DNA from: Pseudoalteromonas piscicida
GTDB lineage: Bacteria > Pseudomonadota > Gammaproteobacteria > Enterobacterales > Alteromonadaceae
Assembly: GCF_002208135.1 (NCBI RefSeq)
Contig: NZ_CP021646.1
Coordinates: forward strand, 2,420,001 to 2,484,000
Direction of reading: 5' to 3'
DNA length: 64,000 nt
A program made the position numbers and the translations under genes. Shown here piece by piece: positions 59,066-64,000 of the stretch (position 1 is the first letter of the stretch; every line of letters starts with the position of its first letter). The notes beneath the pieces are model-generated. The model was not told where the DNA came from. It did not search any database and saw only the letters and a list, made by a program, of their open reading frames with translations.

Positions 59066-59581
59066 TTAAAACCGCTTAACGTAGAACACATTTAAAAAAT
59101 CAAGACCGGGGTTGTGGTCGCTCAAACCAGCATTAGAATAATGCAGATATCGGATCCCCACTTTAGTGCTGGGGTTCAAGTTAACACTAAGTCCAATTCG
59201 GTCTTCAAACTGATAGTGAACACCAATGTCTTTGCCCGCAAATCGGGTATCACTGACATAGGTCATGCCAATCCCAAACTCGAAATTTACCGGCTTTCCA
59301 GCAAACTCGGTCAGTGGAACACTAAGCACGGGTGACAATGCAATAGCAAACGTCGTGTCTGAGCGTTTTGGGTTGCCGTATTCCCAATAATTGGTGCTCA
59401 GCTCAAAATAAACATAGGCACCTTCTCCAATACCATAATCCGCTAAACTATAATGCAAGGGACGATACCCAAGCCGCAGTCCTTTTACATCTCCCTCTCC
59501 CATCACATAATCAACTGCAACTTCATTAGAATATGAGTGAGTAGACACAAACAACATAAGCAAGAATAAAAATGGGCGCAT
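59066..59581 (-). CDS. PagL-like lipid A 3-O-deacylase
   Basis: Outer-membrane enzyme of the PagL / acyloxyacyl hydrolase family that removes a 3-O acyl chain from lipid A. ATG at 59581 (AGGAG upstream) is preferred to the GTG two codons earlier, giving 171 aa with a signal peptide (MRPFLFLLMLFVSTHSYS). The catalytic His-Ser pair is in RYLHYSNAG, and the family segment HNPGLDFLNVFYVKRF ends the protein with the terminal Phe of an outer-membrane barrel. It is not clustered with other lipid A genes. Confidence 0.85.
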   Translation of the reverse strand: MRPFLFLLMLFVSTHSYSNEVAVDYVMGEGDVKGLRLGYRPLHYSLADYGIGEGAYVYFELSTNYWEYGNPKRSDTTFAIALSPVLSVPLTEFAGKPVNFEFGIGMTYVSDTRFAGKDIGVHYQFEDRIGLSVNLNPSTKVGIRYLHYSNAGLSDHNPGLDFLNVFYVKRF

Positions 59582-59761
59582 AACCACTCCTCTACAACGA
59601 GAGCAATTTTACGCCGTTATTTAATTCTTTAAAGACACCAAAAAACCATATAATAATTGCCGATAAAGCACCAATATAGAACTTTAACCGGTACATCAAT
59701 TTAACCAAAACCAATAACAAATTATGAGTTATACTGTTAAAAACGATCTTGAGAATGTGGT

Positions 59762-60508
59762 ATGCAGTATATAATTGGGAGCGTTATAGGGATATTTAGT
59801 GTATTCAGTGCCTCAGCGGCAGCACCAACAAAAGTAGATATCTATACCGAGCATTTTCCTCCGTACCAGATAGAGCAAAAGAACGGCACCATTACTGGGC
59901 TTGCTACTGATATTGTGCGCCTCATCATGTGGGAAGCAGAGCTCAGCTATCAAATTTATATGTTGCCTTGGACTCGCGCAAAAGCCTTCTCCAAAAAATC
60001 CCCTTATTCATTGCTCTACTCGATCGCCAGAACAGAGCAACGTGAAGAAGACCATGTCTGGATTGCGCCACTTTGTGAGCTAAAGGTCGCGTTTTATAAG
60101 CGTGCTGATATTGCCGATCAGCAGGTGTGGGAAATATGGAAAATCAAACAACATGTTGTCGCTGTTGCGGCCGATCAACTTTCCGAAAACTATTTAAAAG
60201 CACAGGGTTTTGTCGCTGATGAAAATATGCTTTCAGTAACCAGTTTGAGCCGTGCAGGTGAGCTACTTGAAAAAGGCAGAATTGACTTTATTTTTGGTGC
60301 CGAAAATTTTGTAGATAGAATGGCTGTTAGAATGGGCTTAGTCGAGCAATGGGACAAAGTGCTAGAAATCCCAGAATTAAGTAAAACCCTCTATTTAACC
60401 GCTAACCCCAGCGCCCCTCCAGAATATATAAATCGGCTCCGCGCCGCCGCTGAACGAGTACATCAGCAGCGTAATAAGGTTGATGTTGGCTGCTCAATTG
60501 AGGAGTAA
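59762..60508 (+). CDS. Periplasmic solute-binding family 3 protein
   Basis: The 248-aa product has a signal peptide (MQYIIGSVIGIFSVFSASAAA) followed by a type-3 solute-binding (amino-acid binding-like) domain: VDIYTEHFPPYQ, GLATDIVRLIM, LPWTRAKAF. No transport genes are adjacent, which is common for this group in marine gammaproteobacteria, where they may be sensory or orphan binding proteins. Ligand unknown. The ribosome binding site is weak. Confidence 0.8.
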   Translation: MQYIIGSVIGIFSVFSASAAAPTKVDIYTEHFPPYQIEQKNGTITGLATDIVRLIMWEAELSYQIYMLPWTRAKAFSKKSPYSLLYSIARTEQREEDHVWIAPLCELKVAFYKRADIADQQVWEIWKIKQHVVAVAADQLSENYLKAQGFVADENMLSVTSLSRAGELLEKGRIDFIFGAENFVDRMAVRMGLVEQWDKVLEIPELSKTLYLTANPSAPPEYINRLRAAAERVHQQRNKVDVGCSIEE

Positions 60509-60519
60509 TTCATCGTTTG

Positions 60520-60666
60520 CAACAAGGCGCACCGAACTTTTCATGGAGTGCCGCCCATATTTTACTCGTGATAGAAGCATTTGAGATGGACAAGTCCAAA
60601 GCGCCAATTAAAGAAGAAAGGACAATTTCGCAGCAAGTCACCTCAAATTATACCAATCCATCTTAA
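60520..60666 (+). pseudogene. Possible gene remnant abutting the insertion sequence
   Basis: Between the solute-binding gene and the IS, one frame reads HRLQQGAPNFSWSAAHILL and further residues, with no start codon of its own, and ends inside the IS edge. GAPNFSWSAA resembles the C-terminal end of (alpha/alpha)6-barrel glycosidases such as GH63-type enzymes. It may be the decayed 3' end of such a gene. The match is short and the call is tentative. Confidence 0.25.
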
Positions 60667-61761
60667 CTTTTTCCCACCTCTATCCAGTCACGTTGACACA
60701 TTTTAACCACTCGTTTTGTACATGATACAAAGTCATTCCAAGCCTCACTACAACTCTCAACAATATCTTCATAACCTTTGAAACAACGATTCGCTAAATG
60801 ATGCTGACGCAGCCAACTCCATACTTGCTCTATTGGGTTCAGCTCTGGTGAATAAGGAGGGAGTTTGATAATGGAGACATTATCAATATCAGTTACCAGT
60901 GATCCCTGATGCCATCCTGCACCGTCCATTAACACAACAGCATGCCGTCCAGGTGCTGTCTTCTCAGATATTTGTTGCAAATGCTGTTTCATGACACTCA
61001 TATTCACCCATGGTGTGATGAGTGCTTCAGTCTGTCCTGTTGAAGGGCACACAGCGCCAAATAGATAAGCATAATCAAACTGTTGTTGTTTGACTGCTCT
61101 AGGCCGGGTTCCCTTTTTTGCCCAAAGGCGTGTCGTGGTGTTTTGCTGACCAAATCTGGCCTCGTCTTGGAACCAGATATCCACGTCATTCAGGTTGATA
61201 AATAGCGGGATCGTTTTGATCAATTCCGTTTGCAGTTTTTTTAAAGTCCTGCTGAACTTGTTCGGACTGTTTCGGGTGGCGAGAGCGGCTGGTTATCCAG
61301 CTAAAGCCTAATTTTTCCAATAATTTATAAATCGCATTAGGGTGGTAAGAGACGTTAAATTCATCTTCAATGTATTGCTTTATACGATACCCTGTCAGCC
61401 TACCACCGTTGTCATTTTGACTGTATTTTTCAATATACTGGCACAGTTGTTTCTGCTGCGCATCGTTTAAATAACAACGTTTACCGATAGGTTTTTTAGC
61501 GTCAAGGCCAGTGAGCCCCTCGTTAAGGTAGCGCTTCACCCACTCATTTACCATTCTTCTGCTGACATGTAGCATGGCAGCAATTTGCGTTTTATTGTGG
61601 TTATCACGGTAGTGCGCGACCGCTAAATAACGGATCTTTTTACGCGCGTCTTTTTCTGATTTAGCGAACTTGAAAAGTTCGACAGAAGTATGAGTATTCA
61701 AAGTTTATTTGTCAGTTGAAAAATAAATACAATTAGATCACAAATCATTACTTAATGGTAT
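60650..61761. mobile_element. IS630-type insertion sequence
   Basis: About 1.1 kb around a single transposase. Short outer matches, ATACCA at 60650-60655 and TGGTAT at 61756-61761, are inverted and adjoin TA, the usual IS630 target; the rest of the ends match poorly, so the exact borders are uncertain. Confidence 0.6.
60663..61701 (-). CDS. IS630-family transposase, two frames joined at an A7 tract
   Basis: The first part (61701 down to about 61243) has a helix-turn-helix region (KTQIAAMLHVSRRMVNEWVK) and a linker winged-helix segment. The second part has the DDE catalytic domain: IWFQDEARFG, VLMDGAGWH and the glutamate in LPPYSPELNPIEQVW. On the minus strand the frames meet at an A7 run (T7 at 61236-61242); reading six A residues gives FKKLQTELIKTIP and a 345-residue protein of normal size. 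As printed there is a +1 offset. This may be a mutation, a sequencing slip, or programmed slippage, which is known in some IS630 elements. Confidence 0.85.
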
Positions 61762-61791
61762 TAACCGAAAATTTGCTAGCAATACAGTGCT

Positions 61792-61840
61792 GATCCGTCT
61801 ACATTTTTTAAACGACATAAAAACGAAAATTAGACGGATC
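61792..61840 (+). promoter_or_regulatory. 10-bp perfect inverted repeat just before the dehydrogenase start
   Basis: GATCCGTCTA (61792-61801) and TAGACGGATC (61831-61840) are perfect inverted repeats 29 bp apart. The right arm covers the only Shine-Dalgarno-like bases (GGAT) and ends 3 bp before the ATG at 61844. It may be a regulator site or an RNA stem that hides the start. Confidence 0.5.
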
Positions 61841-61843
61841 GCA

Positions 61844-63046
61844 ATGAGTTGGTTTTACCGTATTTATCATTTTGCCCTTAAGTGTATTGTTATTCTTATC
61901 GGGATCCCAAACCCTAAATTACATCAAGGAAAACCGGGGTTGCTAGACGCAATTAACGCGCTGGGATTAAAAAGTGGAGATAACGTCTTAGTCGTGACCG
62001 ACCAAGTGCTACTCAAACTCAACTTGCACCAGGTTGTGGAAGACACACTGCGTGAGTCAGAGTTAATCACGCATTATTACGCGGATGTTTTACCTAATCC
62101 AACTATAGCAAACGTCGAAGATGGCCTAGAGGTCTATCAACAACAACACTGTAAAGCAATTATCGCGCTTGGCGGTGGCTCAGTACTTGACACGGGCAAG
62201 TTGATCGGAGCGCGAGTCGTCAAGCCAAACAAACCGGTGACTAAGCTCAAAGGGCTATTTAAAGTCATAAAACGCCTACCACCGAACATCGCGATCCCAA
62301 CAACAGCTGGAACTGGCTCGGAGACTACCGTTGCTGCCGTCGTTAACGATCCCAGCAATCACGCCAAATATGCCGCGACTGATTTTTGTTTAGTGCCACA
62401 CCATGCCGTGTTGTTACCGGAATTAACCACAAGTATGCCCGCACATATCACCGCGACTACGGCAATTGATGCACTAACCCACGCCATTGAGGCACTACTG
62501 AGCATTAACTGTCTTAAGTTTAGCCGCGAACGTGCTCTTGAAGCCTGTAGAGCCATCTTTGAATATTTACCCAAAGCGCAACAAGACCCACAAAATCTAG
62601 AAGCAAGAGCGCAGCTACTACTCGCTTCCCATTACGCAGGACAAGCTTTTACCAGAACCTCTGTCGGCTACGTACATGCAATCTCACACCAATTGAGCGC
62701 TCAATATGGTACGCCGCACGGACTTGCCAATGCGGTGTTACTCATGCCCGTGCTAACCTGGTATGGCGACCGCATTAACCAACAACTTGCGCTAATTGCC
62801 AAATATTGTGGGTTAACCTCATTAGACTATCCAGTCGAGCGCCAAGCGGATGATCTTTTAGAACACATTAAGCGCTTACTGCTTGATTTACATATCCAAA
62901 CCACACTCAGCGAAGTAATACCAGATGATGCTGCATTACTTGCAGAACTCGCGTTAAAAGAAGCACATCCGGATTATCCGGTGCCCCATTTTATGGATCC
63001 CTGTGCCTGCCAGCGCATTATCAAAGGTATCGCTCCTACGCCTTAA
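61844..63046 (+). CDS. Iron-containing alcohol dehydrogenase
   Basis: Type III (Fe-dependent) NAD(P) alcohol dehydrogenase of 400 aa. The start ATG at 61844 is preferred over a longer reading from 61787 because the latter runs through the inverted repeat. Motifs: cofactor loop GGGSVLDTGK, PTTAGTGSE, first metal His in DALTHAIEAL, and HAISHQLSAQYGTPHGLANAV with further metal His residues. An extra hydrophobic N-terminus (FYRIYHFALKCIVILIG) is unusual for a cytoplasmic enzyme. Physiological alcohol unknown. Confidence 0.88.
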   Translation: MSWFYRIYHFALKCIVILIGIPNPKLHQGKPGLLDAINALGLKSGDNVLVVTDQVLLKLNLHQVVEDTLRESELITHYYADVLPNPTIANVEDGLEVYQQQHCKAIIALGGGSVLDTGKLIGARVVKPNKPVTKLKGLFKVIKRLPPNIAIPTTAGTGSETTVAAVVNDPSNHAKYAATDFCLVPHHAVLLPELTTSMPAHITATTAIDALTHAIEALLSINCLKFSRERALEACRAIFEYLPKAQQDPQNLEARAQLLLASHYAGQAFTRTSVGYVHAISHQLSAQYGTPHGLANAVLLMPVLTWYGDRINQQLALIAKYCGLTSLDYPVERQADDLLEHIKRLLLDLHIQTTLSEVIPDDAALLAELALKEAHPDYPVPHFMDPCACQRIIKGIAPTP

Positions 63047-63255
63047 TAAGCACTCCGTTTAGTGTTTGGAACCAAAGAAGTTTAAAATAAAGCTAAGTTT
63101 TTTCATGGCCTTACAATCAACTATTAAGTAAACGCACTAAAAACATAAAATCTATTAACGAACAGTTTAAAGCCAACAAACGCAAACAAAAACAATTCTC
63201 AATAACAATTTTTAATGCTAGTATGCGCGACTTTTGAAAAGCAAACTGGTGTATT

Positions 63256-63726
63256 TTGGAACGTTATTACTCAGAAGTATTAAGTTATATCGCTCGTTCA
63301 GTGGGGTGCAAAGATAAGGCTCAAAATATAGTCCAAGAAGCGTATACCCGAATACTAAGTTATAAAAACAGCAATCCAAAGCAGGATAACACGCAAGAGC
63401 GCGCACTATTTTTTAAAGCCGCGAAAAACATTGTGATTGATCAGTATCGCAAAAATCAGGGCATTGCGGAGCCCGACGACTTCGAATTAGTCGCGCCCAG
63501 ATTCTATGAACCAGAAGCAACGCTTGCGAACCAACAACAACTGGCATTACTTAATCGAAGTATCGACTCTTTACCTTTAAAAACCAAGCAAGCATTTGTG
63601 CTCTATAAATTTAAAAACTTAAACCAAACGCAAGTAGCTGAGCAAATGGGGATATCTGTCAGCATGGTCGAAAAACACTTAGCAACTGCCATGCTCGCTT
63701 GCCGTAACGCATTACAAAAACAATAA
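63256..63726 (+). CDS. ECF RNA polymerase sigma factor (FecI-like)
   Basis: The 156-aa extracytoplasmic-function sigma factor has region 2 (ARSVGCKDKAQNIVQEAYTRIL) and region 4 with the helix-turn-helix LNQTQVAEQMGISVSMVEKHL. The only usable start in frame is TTG at 63256; an in-frame stop lies 21 bp upstream. The next gene, 10 bp downstream, is a FecR-like regulator, so this is a FecI/FecR pair that normally controls a TonB-dependent receptor, probably to the right of the window. Confidence 0.9.
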   Translation: MERYYSEVLSYIARSVGCKDKAQNIVQEAYTRILSYKNSNPKQDNTQERALFFKAAKNIVIDQYRKNQGIAEPDDFELVAPRFYEPEATLANQQQLALLNRSIDSLPLKTKQAFVLYKFKNLNQTQVAEQMGISVSMVEKHLATAMLACRNALQKQ

Positions 63727-63736
63727 GAGAATCGCA

Positions 63737-64000
63737 ATGGACCGTCATAATGTATCAATACAGCAGCAAGTAAACCGCTGGTTGGAACTTGAAAAACAAG
63801 GGCTGACGAAAGCGCAGCAGCAAGAACTAAATCGTTGGCTTGGTGAGAGCCACACGCACCAAGCAGCCTATCAAGAAAGTAAACAGGTTGAGCAACTGTT
63901 ATCGCAATTTTCAGAGCAAGACATTGCACAATTAGAGAATCCAGTTACACACTCTAAGCTTAAATCAAAGACAACTCATCGGTACTTCGCCATTGCAGCA
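63737..64000 (+). CDS. FecR-like anti-sigma / transmembrane sensor (partial)
   Basis: Starts ATG at 63737, MDRHNVSIQQQVNRWLELEK, and runs off the right edge after 88 codons. The N-terminus matches the cytoplasmic anti-sigma domain of FecR proteins (WLELEKQGLTKAQQQELNRWL); a membrane span should follow just past the edge, as the last residues (HRYFAIAA) suggest. It pairs with the sigma factor upstream. Confidence 0.85.
   Translation, partial: MDRHNVSIQQQVNRWLELEKQGLTKAQQQELNRWLGESHTHQAAYQESKQVEQLLSQFSEQDIAQLENPVTHSKLKSKTTHRYFAIAA

Noticed and set aside
1..64000. tRNA or rRNA genes
   Set aside because: No cloverleaf-like or rRNA-like sequence was noticed on reading; a covariance-model scan was not possible.

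Overview
The window reads as a chromosomal segment of a marine gammaproteobacterium, almost certainly a pigmented Pseudoalteromonas (P. piscicida / flavipulchra / maricaloris type). The evidence is the order pdxB-asd-fimV-truA-accD, moderate GC content, and above all a complete 14-gene cluster whose order and predicted chemistry fit the alterochromide (alt) aryl-polyene lipopeptide cluster. Family and cluster names come from recognition of motifs and gene order; no database search was run.

Layout. 1-9.8 kb (minus strand): accD (cut by the window edge), truA, a giant acidic repeat-rich fimV, asd and pdxB. 9.9-13.3 kb: a small membrane protein, then fadE on the plus strand with a FadR-like box at its start and a good terminator. 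13.3-20.4 kb: a DUF5916-type outer-membrane protein divergent from a ToxR/CadC-like regulator, a minus-strand ABC ATPase/permease pair, and a small lipoprotein. 20.4-54.9 kb: the alt cluster, all on the plus strand. 55-64 kb: a secreted lipase, a membrane-anchored protein of unknown function, a 319-bp MITE-like element, an MFS transporter, a PagL-like lipid A deacylase, a periplasmic binding protein, an IS630-type insertion sequence beside a possible gene remnant, an iron-type alcohol dehydrogenase, and an ECF sigma / FecR pair (FecR cut by the window end).

How the alt genes work together (inference from families). AltA deaminates an aromatic amino acid, probably Tyr to 4-coumarate. AltC activates it and loads an acyl carrier protein (AltB or AltC's own ACP domain). 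A fused ketosynthase/chain-length-factor (AltD), a ketoreductase (AltH) with a catalytically dead partner (AltI), and a dehydratase (AltG) extend it to an aryl polyene. Three NRPS proteins then build the peptide: AltK (starter C-A-T-E), AltL (C-A-T-E-C-A-T) and AltM (C-A-T-E-C-A-T-E-TE). Adenylation pockets read Thr, Val, Asn, Asn and Ile/Leu. The terminal thioesterase should release a lactone closed on Thr. AltN halogenates the aryl ring, AltJ is an editing thioesterase, and AltE/AltF form an exporter.

The strongest anomaly concerns reading frames. fimV (twice), altC (twice) and altK (once) are broken by what looks like loss of exactly one base in a short G or C tract, and each gene becomes a whole number of codons when those bases are restored. 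Sequencing or assembly indels are the simplest explanation, but a real G/C-tract on/off switch in altC and altK would control pigment lipopeptide production, so the reads should be checked. Other notable items are a 1.6-kb near-identical Asn adenylation-domain duplication inside the NRPS genes, the dead KR and CLF partners, direct repeats upstream of the ToxR-like regulator, an inverted repeat over the start of the alcohol dehydrogenase gene, and the higher-order repeats in fimV.
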